In this document: piece by piece, positions 1-12,654 of the stretch
Numbering within the stretch: position 1 is the stretch's first letter
How the letters are laid out: every line of letters starts with the position of its first letter
From: Thysanoteuthis rhombus
Taxonomy: Eukaryota; Mollusca; Cephalopoda; Oegopsida; Thysanoteuthidae
DNA: 64,000 nt
Direction of reading: 5' to 3'
NCBI GenBank assembly: GCA_963457665.1
Contig: OY735203.1
Location: 25,200,634-25,264,633, forward strand
The notes under the pieces: model-generated
The model's database searches: none
The model's input: the letters and a program-made list of their open reading frames with translations, nothing else
What the model was told of the DNA's origin: nothing
Position numbers and translations under genes: made by a program

Positions 1-95
1 CTCTCTGATATACAGTGCTGTCTTGTAATTTCTCCTTGTGAGGTTGAGCATGATTCTTTCATGTGCACATTGTATGCTTCTCACTATTGACAGTG
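1..95 (-). mobile_element. RTE-type LINE fragment, C-terminal tail of the reverse-transcriptase ORF
   Basis: Read on the minus strand this stretch encodes a run with the words AHERIMLNLT and ALYIRE. They match the tails seen at 8750-8880 and 9700-9780 in this same window (AHERIMLKLTWRDH, AHERIMLGVTWRDH). It is cut by the window start and stops just before the tandem array, so the array lies directly against a LINE relic. It is non-functional, with no complete ORF. Confidence 0.7.
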
Positions 96-119
96 ACAGC
101 TTAGGCATGCCTTAGTTCA

Positions 120-1985
120 GAGGTTCACAGAACGAGATCCAGACATATAGATTAATTTAGATCACAAAACGAGATCCAGACATATAGATTAATTTAGATC
201 ACAGAATTAGATCACAGAACAAGATCCAGACATATAGATTAATTTAGATCACGGAATGAGATCCAGACATATAAATTAATTTAGATCACAGAACGAGATC
301 CAGACATATAGATTAATTTAGATCACAGAATGAGATCCAGACATATAAATTAATTTAGATCACAGAACGAGATCCAGACATATAGATTAATTTAGATCAC
401 AGAATTAGATCCAGACATATAGATTAATTTAGATCACAGAACGAGATCCAGACATATAGATTAATTTAGATCACAGAACGAGATCCAGACATATAGATTA
501 ATTTAGATCACAGAACGAGATTCAGACATATAGATTAATTTAGATCACAGAATGAGATCCAGACATATAAATTAATTTAGATTACAGAATGAGATCCAGA
601 CATATAAATTAATTTAGATCACAGAACGAGATCCAGACATATAGATTAATTTAGATCACAGAATTAGATCACAGAATTAGATCACAGAACGAGATCCAGA
701 CATATAGATTAATTTAGATCACAGAATTAGATCCAGACATATAGATTAATTTAGATCACAGAACGAGATCCAGACATGTAGATTAATTTAGATCACAGAA
801 TGAGATCCAGACATATAAATTAATTTAGATCACAGAACGAGATCCAGACATATAAATTAATTTAGATCACAGAATTAGATCACAGAACGAGATCCAGACA
901 TATAGATTAATTTAGATCACAGAATTAGATCCAGACATATAGATTAATTTAGATCACAGAACGAGATCCAGACATGTAGATTAATTTAGATCACAGAATG
1001 AGATCCAGACATATAAACTAATTTAGATCACAGAACGAGATCCAGACATATACATTAATTTAGATCACAGAATTAGATCACAGAACGAGATCCAGACATA
1101 TAGATTAATTTAGATCACAGAATGAGATCCAGACATTTAAATTAATTTAGATCACAGAACGAGATCCAGACATATAGATTTAATTAGATCACAGAACGAG
1201 ATCCAGATATATAGATTAATTTAGATCACAGAATGAGATCCAGACATATAGAATTATTTAGATCACAGAACGAGATCCAGACATATAGATTAATTTAGAT
1301 CACAGAACGAGATCCAGACATATAGATTAATTTAGATCACAGAATTAGATCCAGACATATAGATTAATTTAGATCACAGAACGAGATCCAGACATGTAGA
1401 TTAATTTAGATCACAGAATGAGATTCAGACATATAAATTAATTTAGATCACAGAACGAGATCCAGACATATAAATTAATTTAGATCACAGAATTAGATCA
1501 CAGAACGAGATCCAGACATATAGATTAATTTAGATCACAAAACGAGATCCAGACATATAGATTAATTTAGATCACAGAACAAGATCCAGACATATAGATT
1601 AATTTAGATCACAGAACGAGATCCAGACATATAGATTAATTTAGATCACAGAACGAGATCCAGACATATAGATTAATTTAGATCACAGAACGAGATCCAG
1701 ACATATAGATTAATTTAGATCACAGAACGAGATCCAGACATATAGATTAATTTAGATCACAGAACGAGATCCAGACATATAGATTAATTTAGATCACAGA
1801 ACGAGATCCAGACATATAGATTAATTTAGATCACAGAACGAGATCCAGACATATAGATTAATTTAGATCACAGAATGAGATCCAGACATATAGATTAATT
1901 TAGATCACAGAACGAGATCCAGACATATAGATTAAATCAGATCACAGAACGAGATCCAGACATATAAATAAAATTAGATCACATT
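120..1985. repeat. 37-bp tandem repeat array (about 50 units)
   Basis: Near-perfect head-to-tail units of 37 bp, each starting GATCACAGAACGAGATCCAG and ending in ACATATAGATTAATTTA. Common variants are AACGAG/AATGAG, CATATA/CATGTA and TAGATT/TAAATT. Some units are cut to 13 bp (GATCACAGAATTA), probably by recombination between the two GATC words in each unit. The last units before 1985 are more diverged (TAGATTAAATCAG, ATAAATAAAATTAG). There is no ORF and there are no unique spacers. If the PERK exon model is right, the array lies in or beyond a PERK intron. Confidence 0.97.
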
Positions 1986-2389
1986 GTTGAATATTTTGAT
2001 CTGGAGTGAAATGGTACCTGGAGTCAATGTAACATGGTCTATCAGATGTTTTTCTTTTGATTCTTTAAGGTCAGTTGTTGGAAATACTTGTTGAATTATG
2101 TAACAGACTCTAATGATAAGTCATTTCGATTTGGAATCAGATGGGATCTGGCATTAGAGTCATATGATCCATCAATTTAGCCGGATGGAACGCTCGGAAT
2201 CAGGAAAAATCATTCAAAGCCAAATACTAATACTTGCTTGTAAGTTGGTCACTTTGCGGACTGAAAGTTATCAAGCCTTTCCCTAGTTCCTTATCTGAAA
2301 ACTAACATCTTGATACATCTTTCTGCATGGGTGATCAATTAAAAAAAAAAAAAAAAGGAGAATGGAATAAGGTAAAACAAGGCAAAGCG

Positions 2390-2650
2390 TCACGTCTGAA
2401 GAGACAACCCCCAATGAGGTATGACGGCCAGAGACCAAGTCCCGCTTTCATTTGCATGCATTGGCTTAATGCAAGTCTCAAATCTGGTTGAGACCAAGAT
2501 TTTATACCAAGTTCTGAAGTCCACCCTGATCACACAGAGTGCACTCAATTAGCAGCACAGGAGTTTTCCACTCTCTTCACTCATACCAGAAATTGAACCC
2601 ATGACCTACTGCATGTGGGGCAGTCGTGCTACCCATTTAACTATCTGAAC
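2390..2650 (-). mobile_element. tRNA-derived SINE, copy 1
   Basis: On the minus strand the 2530-2645 part resembles a tRNA-derived head. An A-box-like segment (TAGTTAAATGGGTAGCACG) is followed about 40 nt later by a B-box-like GGGTTCAATTTC. The rest of the body (GCACTCAATTAGCAGCACAG and TCACTCATACCAG on the plus strand) recurs in diverged form at about 11930-12040, which shows it is dispersed. It is not a functional tRNA gene, since no cloverleaf can be closed by eye. Confidence 0.65.
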
Positions 2651-2654
2651 AGAC

Positions 2655-2745
2655 AGAGAATGAGCGATCAATGAATAAGTTAATTCTCTCACCTTTTGTT
2701 CGGTGGTGACCACTAAAGAGTCAGAATATTCAAAAATAAGCAAAA
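2655..2745 (-). repeat. Dispersed repeat R1, partial copy
   Basis: Contains the R1 core on the reverse strand: GATCAATGAATAAGTTA, then TCTCACCTTTTGTTCGGTGG and AGTCAGAATATTCAAAA. The same ordered words occur at 45900-45990 and 58080-58160. The copy is truncated on both sides. Confidence 0.5.
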
Positions 2746-4944
2746 TTTAGAACAAAACATTTAGACAGATAATGAAAATATCTCGTTCTTTTCATAGTCT
2801 GCATAGGTAACAAAAAAATAGACAAATTCTGCAGTTATGGTTTTAAATTACAAAATAATCCCTGCTGCCAATGAAAGCCACTAAGCATTGAAATCCACAC
2901 TGGTCTGACTTATGCATCTGGCTGACAAGTAAATGTATGCAGATTCTATCAATTTTCTCATTTCCTTTTGCTTTGTACCAAGAAGAGTGAGTGAAGCGTA
3001 ATTACGCTGTCCAATGAGATTACAGTATTTTCAAGGGTCACCCTCTATTCAAATATTCAATTCGAGTCTGATAGTGGAAAAGACCGGACATAGTGGTAGC
3101 CAAGTCAATTATCTATAGCATAGCCGGAGAGTGTGGGAGAAGAGTGAATGACCCGATTAGGACTAATATTGTCATCAGTCTTCTAGAGCGACTAGAAACA
3201 GACTTTACATAACTTCTAGGAATTTCAGCGAAACAGAATTCAATACCGTAATTGATTCTACAAGCCTGTTCTGCATAGAAGATGGTTTGCAACAGAAATT
3301 AAAGAATACCCCTTTTCCTGAAATTGGCTGAACTTTTCATATTTCTCTGTGATCACATAAAAGAGCTTTTTCCCAATGGTCCAACATACGTTCCTTCCAC
3401 AGATACTACCATCAATATTAAAATGCACTCTGGCATTTTTCCTTCTCTTTCCTCCTATAATTATCATTGAAGACACCAGATAGTTATCCCCGCTATGATG
3501 AGATCTTGTCGGAAGAAAATGCACTAATGCATTTCTTGAGCTGTGCAACACATGTGTCTAATACATATTTGTAATGTCCAACTGGCTTGGGTACAAAAAA
3601 AAAAAAAAAAAAAAAGGGCCATTTTTCTTTTTTAATTAGATATTTAAAGATTGTAAAATCACCGTTGGATGTCATGTATTGATCAAACAACAATAAGTGA
3701 TCATTGTGTGTGTTTTATAGTCAAGTTGAAAAAGAAGGTTCATAAGAACCTCCTATATTTTTTTTTATTTCATTTCGACTGCATGACATCTACTCTAAAT
3801 TGTCCTGACCTACGCAGTTTATCCGAAATCGTAACTGGACTATCAGATTTTTCAATAGTTTTTTGTCCTACAATAGAGACAAGATATGTTTGTATCTAAA
3901 TAATAACTATTTTTCTGAATTCCTTGGGTCAGAATTACATGGGAAATGTGTTCAATTGTCTTTGTATATTGTTTATTCAAAAGATATACTATTTCCAACA
4001 TTTTTGGTGCTGGGATTCAGACTAGGTGTAACATAAGGTTAAAATGTAGACCTGGAGGACATTATTACAACCTGTTATGAACAAAACAGACACTTCAAAA
4101 GTTAAGGAAAAAAATACATATAGGACAAACAGTTCATACCTAGTTTATATATGAAAACTTAATTGGATTTTAGCATTCTTTTGTTTTTCTCTGCTTTTGT
4201 CCTGAAATAGAGACAAGATGTGTTTGAATCTTGACCATTTTTCTGAATTTCACGGGTCAGATTTGTATGGAAAAATGTGTTTGTCTCTTGTTGTTTACTT
4301 GACAAGTTATGCTTTTCCAGGTTCAGGGCTGCACTCAGTGTCCTACATGGTTAAAAATAAACCCCATGTGACATAATTTCAGTCTTGGAACAGGTAGAAT
4401 CATAAAATAGACACTTTAGGGATTAAGAAAAAACAGGTAATGAAAAAAATTCAGGAACCTACTTTCCAACAACTATTATAGATGAACTATTTTCCTGGTC
4501 TATGCTGTTATTTCTTTTAATGTTCCAGCCGAGTACCCTTTGGTCTTCGACAGGTGTTCTTTATTTTCTATCTGATTGCTTTTGAGAAAGACAAATCAAA
4601 CAGGAGACAGGAAAAAAAAAACATAAGGCTGAAGCATACATAGCCAAGATGTTGTGAAACAGATAAGAGCAAAGACAAGGAAAATATTTCAACTATAACA
4701 CATTATGATTGAAACACCCAGTCTAACAATATTCAAATAAAAACTTATAATAGACTATATTCTAAAATAAATGTCCAGAAATAAAAAAAGGATTTGCTTT
4801 TCAAGTCAACATACAAGTTAAAATATTCACTTCATCAATTACTACCTATCTTAATCTCCTAGCACAATAAGAATTGACCAAATAAAAGATGATAAATCTT
4901 TAAAACCGTTTTGACCAAACCAATAAGTGATTTCGTTGTCAGCC

Positions 4945-5350
4945 TAATAGAAACCATCACCTGCTTACCAAAACTGTCCAACGGTCAACATAGGTTTCAT
5001 TAGTTTTAATTGGTTTTCCCAGGTGGGCTATCTATGTTTATGTCATGTGTACAGGCCTCACCAATGATGGATATTTTAACATGTACTCCTTATGTCTTTT
5101 TAAGATTCAGACTTTTTTGTGATCACTGTCCAGCAACAGACACATAATATGCCCATAACATTACCATCCAACAAATGCTGCACCCAATAAATGACTTTTC
5201 CTTCATTCACACATTCTAAAACAAGCAGAACCAATTGAGCAAGAAGGCTGAATATTCAATTATTTACTCCTTATTTTTTTAATTGAACATCCACATGGCA
5301 TTCTGCCAAAAGATGTTGGTCATGTGATGGTCTATTCAGTGACTGATCAG
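4945..5350 (+). repeat. Dispersed repeat R1, near-complete copy
   Basis: Starts with AATAGAAACCATCACCTG and ends near AGATGTTGGTCATGTGATGG followed by TATTCAGTGACT. The first and last words are inverted relative to each other, giving a short terminal inverted repeat around AATAGAAACCATCAC. Internal words (ACTGTCC, CAACATAGGTTTCAT, TTACTCCTTATG, TGTGATCACTGTCC) recur in the same order in copies at 7930, 42245 and 45600. No ORF. It is probably a non-autonomous DNA element. It ends about 40 bp from a PERK exon. Confidence 0.7.
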
Positions 5351-5388
5351 ATCTGTTTGTTTTATTATTAATAGAATACTAAACTTAC

Positions 5389-5515
5389 CTCTAGTTTACT
5401 GATACTAGATGAGAGTAAAGGTTGGGTATCAGCTTGTACACTCCATAACTTTTTGCCCTGATCTCTTACATCCAAAGCTTGTACTTTTCCATCCATTGTA
5501 CTGACAATAAAGACA
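5389..5515 (-). CDS. EIF2AK3: PERK (eIF2-alpha kinase 3) exon 2: start of the ER-luminal sensor domain
   Basis: PERK is an ER-membrane kinase. Its luminal beta-propeller-like domain senses unfolded protein, and its cytosolic kinase phosphorylates eIF2-alpha. This 127-nt exon encodes 42 whole codons after one leading base. Its words STMDGKVQALD, GKKLW and LLSSSISKLE align without gaps to human PERK STLDGRIAALD, GKKQW and LVSSSLSKPE (about 18 of 38 identical, compared from memory). The acceptor is a T-rich tract ending TATTACAG and the donor is GAG|GTAAGT, both on the minus strand. The leading base completes a codon left open by the exon at 16658-16851. IRE1 shares the STLDG strand but not the GKK-W and SSS-SK-E spacing. 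The kinase part is not in view. Confidence 0.78.
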
Positions 5516-7929
5516 CTGTAATAGAAAAAAAAATAGGGTTTGATGTTTCTTTCATACAAGTTTTAAAAATTGACAGCAATGATTTTATAATTATTTCAAC
5601 AGTAGAAAATGAACCAGCCAAATGTGAAAATTAATGGATCAGAAATAGATAACTGAATTTCATCATTTATGTAAAACAATAATTTATATCTTAGCTGCCT
5701 TTCTATCAATTTACATATAATAATATATTTGAAAGGTCATTTGTTGAAAACTTCCATATATTCCTGCAGATAATGATTCGCAAAGCATAAAAAAAAAACA
5801 AAAAAAACACAAACAACACACACCCTAAATGTAGGATTGTCAGATACAGAAGCATTGATTAAACAGCGAGCTAAAACCATGAAATTAAGACTTGAAATTG
5901 AGGCCTTATCTACGGGCGCAAAAATATATCCAGTATATCTAAAAATGATCTCATTTGTCCTCAAATAGATGTACAATGCTATTCTGAATCCCTGGCCACA
6001 TTAATAACTACTTTTTTTCTCATAAAACCAAGAAAAAAATAACATCAAGAAATCAATAAATTCTGAATTGTTTTAAATCCACTAAACATCCAGGAAAAGG
6101 AAAGCTTCAAAGGATAAACAGTACTATCTTTTCTGCTATAATCTCAGAAATGAGGAATTATTATTATACACAGATTCATTCCAACTGGTGTCAACTATAA
6201 CAACCAAGATGAGGATGTTCAGTTCAGATAAATCAGTGTATAATAACATTCTTTATCTGCTTAATCAGAAAAGATTTTACTGATCATTTTAAAGCTCAGA
6301 AATTAACCAATAATCCAATGCAAAACCAATGGAAAACTTTTTGTGTAAGAGCATTACAGTATATTTTGGCAGATAACGCAACCATAAGATAAGAGATGTC
6401 AATCTCAGTCTGAATTTCATGGTTTTAGCACACTGTTTAATTATCTGGCCTATAAGACAAACCTATTTTTCGAGTGGTTTGGGACACTTCAAGTGCTCTT
6501 TTCCACTAAAATATACAATATTTGTTTTTGACACATTTTTCCCCTCACAGATTTGAGTGTTCAAACAAATAGACAAAATATTTACTCACTGAAAAATGTT
6601 AAAATTTGTTGTGTTGAAATTTGGCATTTTTGGAAGTTTGGGACACATCTATAACATTCTAATAATTGTCGGCAGAGAGAAAAAAAAATTAATCGCAAAA
6701 ATGTAATAAGTCTGCATGTTATCTGTAATAATTACAAAAATATTTTTTAAATGCACTAGTATTTCTCAACAGTGATAGTAGTTTTTGCTAACTGACATAT
6801 CAAAACGTGAGTTACGTCCCTTGCTCAGTGTTGCCAATTCAGATTTTTTTCAACAAAGTCTAGATGTTTGTGGTAGCACCTAGATGTCAGAAATAAGAAG
6901 TATATATACACACACACACTCATACATACACACACATTTATATATATAATTGTTACAAAGTGTTTCAAGATATTTTTTGACGCAATTTTAGATGTGAACT
7001 TGAAATAAAGTAGACAGCATTGCCCTTGCTACATCTTCACACACAAAAAAAGGAACAAGCTCATGTATGGTCTGTCTTTCAGGTTTGTTTGACTAATTAG
7101 AAATATTTTTGAGAAAAACCCTTTCATGTAATTAGCACGAACCAACATCTTAAATTCTATTAATGTAACTTTAACATTAATGTAGAATTCAAAACATTGT
7201 GGTGTGGAGAAACGTATATAATTTGTACATAAAAACACATTAAATAATCACATTTACTAAATCAAAGTTATGATAATGAAAAGAATATTGAAATGGCACA
7301 AAGGATTATATTCAGGCAAATAATATTGGAGAAAATACTCTTTAAAAAATTTCCATCTGTTGAACAACCATAACCATCAAAGATAGCAAGGAGTTCTATC
7401 CTTTTTTGTGTGTGCGTGTTTCTGTTTATTTGTTTGTTTGTTCCAGCACTTCTGGCCTTACTGTTTTGCCCATAGACTTGAAAAATTGGCATCAGTACTC
7501 GACAACATCTCTTCTAGAAATATTTTTTTTCTTTTTTTTTTTTTTAAATTGAGAGGCTTTTTTTTATCACCTTTTTGAGGGTCTTATTCCAACTAGTTTA
7601 TTAACAAAATCTAGATTTTTTTTTTCTTTACTCTATTTTAAATGTTTTCCTGTCAAAAAACGTCAGTGGTGTCTTAGATATAATTTATTCAGACCATATT
7701 TATTCAATGGAATTTTTTACATGAATTCAAGATTTGTGGTGGCAAGTATTAACTGTTTTTACAATGAAAATGAAGAAAAAAAAAACAAATCCAGATGGAA
7801 AATACTGAAAAAGCAAACATGATGGTAAAAAGAGTAAAGGCCTTTGAGAGCATTTTGACTGTTATGAAACGATTATAATTAGAAATAATAATGACGAATA
7901 TTTAAAAATGCAGTTTTAAAAATTACTGA

Positions 7930-8222
7930 AAGATATTAGAAACCATCAACCAAAACTGTCACAAAAGGTTTCTTCAATTTTCAAGTTGGTCAGGTTTGTG
8001 TTGTTTTTTTTTTTATTCTTTCACAAATTTGCAGTTTAAGTTTATGCTAAATTGGTACTTTTGTGTCTGGCAACGTTCATGCTTGTTCTTTGAAAAGATG
8101 AACTTTTTTAGAAATCACTGCCTGACAAATGGCAAGATAAGTAATTTATCCACTGATCACCTCTAACATGACATGCAGCCAATAGACATAGGTCGCATGA
8201 CAATTTCTATTGAGAAACTAAC
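7930..8222 (+). repeat. Dispersed repeat R1, shortened copy
   Basis: Begins AGAAACCATCAACCAAAACTG and contains TTCAAGTTGGTCAGG, CTAAATTGGTACTTTTGTG and TCTGGCAACGTTCATGCTTG. It ends CATGACAATTTCTATTGAG. The order matches the copy at 45600-46030, but the middle is shorter. No coding potential. Confidence 0.7.
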
Positions 8223-8305
8223 CAGACTTGTTTTTATTATTTTCTATGATTATTTAAAGGTTTTGTATCTGGGTCAGTAGCAGTAGCAGTAGCAATATGT
8301 ATTTG

Positions 8306-8690
8306 TGGGTTGGTGCAAAAATAATTGTATTTTTGTTAATTCAAAATTAAATGTTTATTTTAGAATAAACAATTATTTAACTATGATCATGGAATATGTC
8401 ATTTTAAAGTGAATTTTGCTCTGTTTATCCAAGTGGAAAGTTTTCTTTTCACTATTTATTCTAAGATGGAGAAAAAGCGAATTCAAGCAATTTAGTTGAA
8501 GGGCTTCAGAACAGGACTTGGAACACATAAACTGCTTGCAATATCAACCAAGTATTAGTCCAAGGGACTGTCAATTAAATATACAACTGAACATTGGTTT
8601 CCAAAATTTTGAAACAGAGGGGAGATCCTTGAAGACATGGACATCCTTCTGTGATTGACTAAATCCAACTGAGGTTCATTATTGAGATGG
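8306..8690 (+). mobile_element. Mariner element relic: left end and transposase N-terminus
   Basis: The left end GGGTTGGTGCAAAAATAATTG resembles the terminal repeat of the Hsmar1/cecropia mariner group. At 8466 an ATG starts a decayed transposase frame (MEKKRIQAI, then GFRTGLGTHKLLA, WFPKF and GEILED). It continues after a frameshift as IQLRFIIE at about 8665-8687, matching the helix-turn-helix region of mariner transposases. It has several stops and at least one frameshift. Homology ends at about 8690, where an RTE fragment begins. No right end was found. Confidence 0.75.
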
Positions 8691-9140
8691 CCCATGCCAA
8701 ACAACTCAAGGGGTTGCAGAGGAACTTAACACTGACCATCCCGATAGCCATCTATAGAGCTGAAACATGGAACCTAACCAAAAGATTAACCCTCAAACTG
8801 AGAACCATGCAGCAGGCACATGAGAGAATCATGCTCAAGCTCACATGGAGAGATCATAGAACAACACACTATATCAGAGAAAAGACAGGAGTCTGAGATA
8901 TCATAGAATCAGTTAGAAAACTCAAATGGCAATGGGCTGGTTATGTTGAAGTATGGCAGACAACTGCTGGATATCATGACTTCCATTGTGGATCCCCAAA
9001 GATCATATGCAAAGTTGTGACTGACAGAAAGCAAGATGGCATGATGAGCCAATTCAGAAAGTACTGATAGAGAGGTCTGGTTAATCTTGGAGAAGGTCTA
9101 TGTCCAACAGCAGACGTTAAAAGGCTGATAATGATGATTC
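8690..9140 (+). mobile_element. RTE-type LINE 3' fragment
   Basis: Encodes the C-terminal tail of an RTE reverse transcriptase: AETWNLTKR, LKLRTMQQAHERIMLKLTWR, HYIREKTG, then after stops LKWQWAGYV. It ends in the family's 3' terminus, AAAAGGCTGATAATGATGATT. It is 5'-truncated, as is usual for LINEs, and is joined directly to the mariner relic, which suggests insertion into it. Confidence 0.8.
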
Positions 9141-9496
9141 CGATCAGCAAAAATGTGTAGATTCTGAGAGTTCTCATTTCCCTTTATAACTTTCATTTCA
9201 AGATATACTGCTTTAAAGTTGGTGAATAAACAGAATAATTTTTACACTAACCTAATATTTGTGACCTACAATATTTGCCCCTTGCTATAAAATTTTCCAA
9301 ATTCGGAGGGGTTTATTTTCAAATAGTGATTTGCTAAAAATAATGCTCCAGGGACCTGTTAGTAACCCTAGAAAATTTGGTGGCAATAAGTCTTCTTATC
9401 CTCCTATTATGTGACAGACATAAGGATTTTTAAAAAAAGGCAAATTATAAGTAAGATCCACCTCAGTTTTCAATTCTTCCATACTTGAAATTAGAT

Positions 9497-10042
9497 ATTG
9501 AGTAACCCACAAAAAGAAGAAGAAATCAAACAAAGAATCACACTAGGATGGCAAGCCTCTGGCAGAGCAAACTCAACCTTAAAAAATAAAAAAATCTCAT
9601 TAATCCTAAAAAGAAGGGTGTATAACCAATGTATCCTCCTAATGGTCACTTATGGAGCTGAAACATGGAACCTAATCAAGAGACAGATCCGAAAATTGAG
9701 AACCATGCAACATGCACATGAAAGAATTATGCTGGGTGTCACATGGAGAGACCACAAAAAAGCACAGTACATCTGGGAAAAGACAAGAGTCAGGGACATC
9801 ATAGAATCCATTAAAAATCTCAAATGGCAGTGGGCTGGTCATGTTGCAAGAATGGTGGACAACCGATGGACATCGTAACTCACGACATGGATCCCCCGAG
9901 TTCACATGCACAACTGAGGCCAGCAGAATGGAGAGACAAGCTAGACAAATTTAGAAAGTACTGGCTCCGTGATGCCCATGTGGCGAATCCTGGGGAAGGT
10001 CAATGTCCAACGATGGACATTAAAAGACTGATGATGATGATA
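9497..10042 (+). mobile_element. RTE-type LINE 3' fragment, best-preserved copy in the window
   Basis: A 126-codon open frame (9498-9878) followed by an overlapping frame to 10045. It carries the RTE tail order ILKRRVYNQCIL, TYGAETWNL, IRKLRTMQHAHERIMLGVTW, REKTRVRDIIESIKNLKW and WAGHVARM, then (frameshifted) KLDKFRKYWLRDAH. It ends with the 3' terminus AAAAGACTGATGATGATGATA. The endonuclease and the catalytic part of the reverse transcriptase are absent. The most intact frame suggests it is younger than the other copies. Confidence 0.88.
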
Positions 10043-11814
10043 TGAACCAATAGTAAGTAAAGTAAGATCTTTTTAGTTCAACTAATGTATTCTATTCACA
10101 AGTTTCTTGTTGACAAAAACTACACTCAAAAATAGTTTTCATAAAAGCTGTGTTGTTGAAATACAGGTTTTAACAGTTAATAGTACATTATTGATCTATT
10201 TTTAGGTCAATACTACTGACTTGCTTTATTAATTAAGCACAAAATTTTAAAGTTCTCCATAGATGGTAGGTGTGTCTACTGTAAGCAACAAAAACCGTAC
10301 ATTAGTAGCATCAAAATGAAAAGAATGCATTTCTCTTTGCAACTTTTTATTCACTCACATTCTATCGATTTTAAAAATATGATTGAAAGAACACTTCAAT
10401 TTTCAACAAACTTTTGTGAGCTTGGGGTAGTTGAAGTTTAGAAGTTTAGTTTCAAAGATATAATTTAACGGCATTTTTGATAAAATTTCACTTTAATCTT
10501 TTAGTTGGGGAGAAATACTTTCATTCAGATGGTAGATGCAACTGAACTGCTGATTAATCATCTTTCGCCTTTTTGCAATTTTCAAAATTGTTTCCTATAA
10601 AATAATTTAGAAAATCATCAGTGTTTGATCGAGTATGCATAAGCATTTTCATTTTAAAGCAATAAAAAGTGGTTTACTCAAGTTACCAAAGGAAAATAGA
10701 TGATTTTAAATAATTCTTTTATTAATCCATGATAAAAGAAAAATTACACAATAACAATGATAAAGCATTCAATGCATAACTCTACAAACACCATTATCAC
10801 TAAAGGCTGTAGTTTCAAACAGATAGAAAGAAAGGATCCAGTTCAGCATTATAGTTAAATTGTAAGTAGAACCTTAAAGTCTTTGGAAAATTAATTTTTC
10901 TCAAAACTAGTTTCCGAGAGAAACGAGGGTCCTATTGAAAGACAGCACAAGTTTACATAAGAAAAATATATCTTAATGATTAATAAATAGGCATTTTGGT
11001 ATTATCTGAATTTTAGCCTAAATATTTAGGTTTGAGTATATTTTGGCCCAAATTTTCACCCGTTTCAACACAGTTTGAATGCAGGTTGCCAATTCCATTG
11101 TCAAAGTCATTATAAAGTGCTCAATTGCACATTTTGTCGTGGGGGAAAAAAAAAAAAAAGAAAAAGGGGCACAATTTAATGTGGGTGGTACCAAGGTGAA
11201 ATTATGAAGTTCCATGCATTCACTCACTCAACGTTGAAAATTGGGGAACAACATTATTGAGTGAACGAGTGAATAGAAAATTCTGGTAAAAAAGTAAATA
11301 TATTTAAATCACGAAGTACTCAGAGAACACATATCTCTTCCAACGTCATTGTCAAGGGATGTAATTGTGCATGGATCTGCTCAAAAATTTGATCACCTCT
11401 TCCGTGACCCATTGTCCATCCTTCCACAAAACGTTAGATATTGTTTCAACTGTCATATGCATAGATGTATGGGAAATTAAAAAAAGAAGAAAAAAAAAAA
11501 AACGGAAAAATATCTCTCAGTCAAAAAATACCTGGATTCACCCCCATATCTAACCTATTCTTTGTTATCCCATACCCCAGCCTTCCATAAAATTTCATCA
11601 ATTTCTGTTGGAGATAATGAGTAGACAGACAGAAAGACACGGTCAAATACATATAACTCTTCAATTTCATGGGCAGAGGTAATTATATTGTTATTGCTTT
11701 GAATAAATTAAATTGTTTATAATTGTGCACATTTTTAACATTGAGTAAGGGAATGTGTGGAATTTCACAATTGGGACCACCTTCCCTACATTGGGCAAAA
11801 AAATAAAACAAAGC

Positions 11815-12075
11815 TCAGTGATCCTAACAAGCTTTAAATCTGGTCGAGATAAGGACTTTATTCAATATTATCATATATACAAGTTTTTATAACCATCCCC
11901 TTCGTAGGATTCAAGGGATACCTCTACTCTAATCATATAACTAAGAGTGTACTCAATTAACAACCAAGTACACACAGAACTTTGTCCCAATGAAGAGTTT
12001 TCCACACTTCGCTCATACCAGGAATGAAACCTGGAACTTTCTGCGAGAAAAGCAGGTGAAATAAAACCATTGCAT
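11815..12075 (-). mobile_element. tRNA-derived SINE, copy 2 (diverged)
   Basis: Shares with the copy at 2390-2650 the ordered plus-strand words CTTTAAATCTGGTCGAGA, GTACTCAATTAACAAC, GAGTTTTCCACACTTCGCTC and ATACCAGGAATGAAACCTGG. The last is the inverse of a B-box-like sequence. It is more decayed than copy 1. Confidence 0.6.
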
Positions 12076-12654
12076 TATGCGGATGACATTAATTGATTTA
12101 ATTGAATTAAAATTACATTAATTTATTTTGTCTTATAAAAAAAAAAAAACTGAGTGAGCAAGTATGTAGAAAAATGAAAGTTAATACATAAATTATATTG
12201 TTAAGGCTTTGAATAAACTATATTGTTTATATCTGTAGAAAAAATTAATAAATATTGTATAGTTGATATCATCTGCTGTAACAGAAAAATGAGACCTTTT
12301 TAAACAAGTCAAATTTGGGTCCAATAAATTGAACCCGTGCTAAAATATTTTTTATAGGCATTACTGTGTGTGTCCAAACTACTACAATGGCTGTCTTTTT
12401 GTATGATATGATAACATCTTCAACTGATGTCAGCAAAATAGTGGGTAGGCAAGAATCAAGAATTCTCTTTAGTCCTTGCAATGATTTTTGCACTGACATA
12501 AGAACACTAGTGTTTAGTTATCAGGGCGAATTCGGAGACTCCTGGTTTTGACTTCACAGAGCCATGCCTGGCCTCAATCGGCTGCGGCATCACATCTGCT
12601 TCTGTCTGGTCAGAAATGGTCATTCTGGAAACTAGAGATTCATAACTGTCACTG

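Larger units (their letters stand above)
1986..5388. other. No gene seen; probable PERK intron sequence with scattered repeats
   Basis: AT-rich sequence with homopolymer runs (A-run near 2341, T-rich run near 3770, A-run at 3595). It contains a SINE and partial copies of the dispersed repeat R1, listed separately. Short open frames near 3258-3899 show no recognisable domain or codon signal. No further exon of the PERK luminal domain was recognised here on the minus strand. Confidence 0.6.

Noticed and set aside
120..1985. CRISPR-like repeat array
   Set aside because: Units are contiguous with no unique spacers, and the window is clearly eukaryotic.
2530..2645. tRNA gene on the minus strand
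   Set aside because: A-box and B-box words are present, but the arms do not pair into a cloverleaf and a diverged copy exists at 11815. It is a SINE head.
5389..5515. IRE1 (ERN1) luminal exon
   Set aside because: IRE1 also has STLDG, but the gap-free match over GKK-W and SSS-SK-E fits PERK only.
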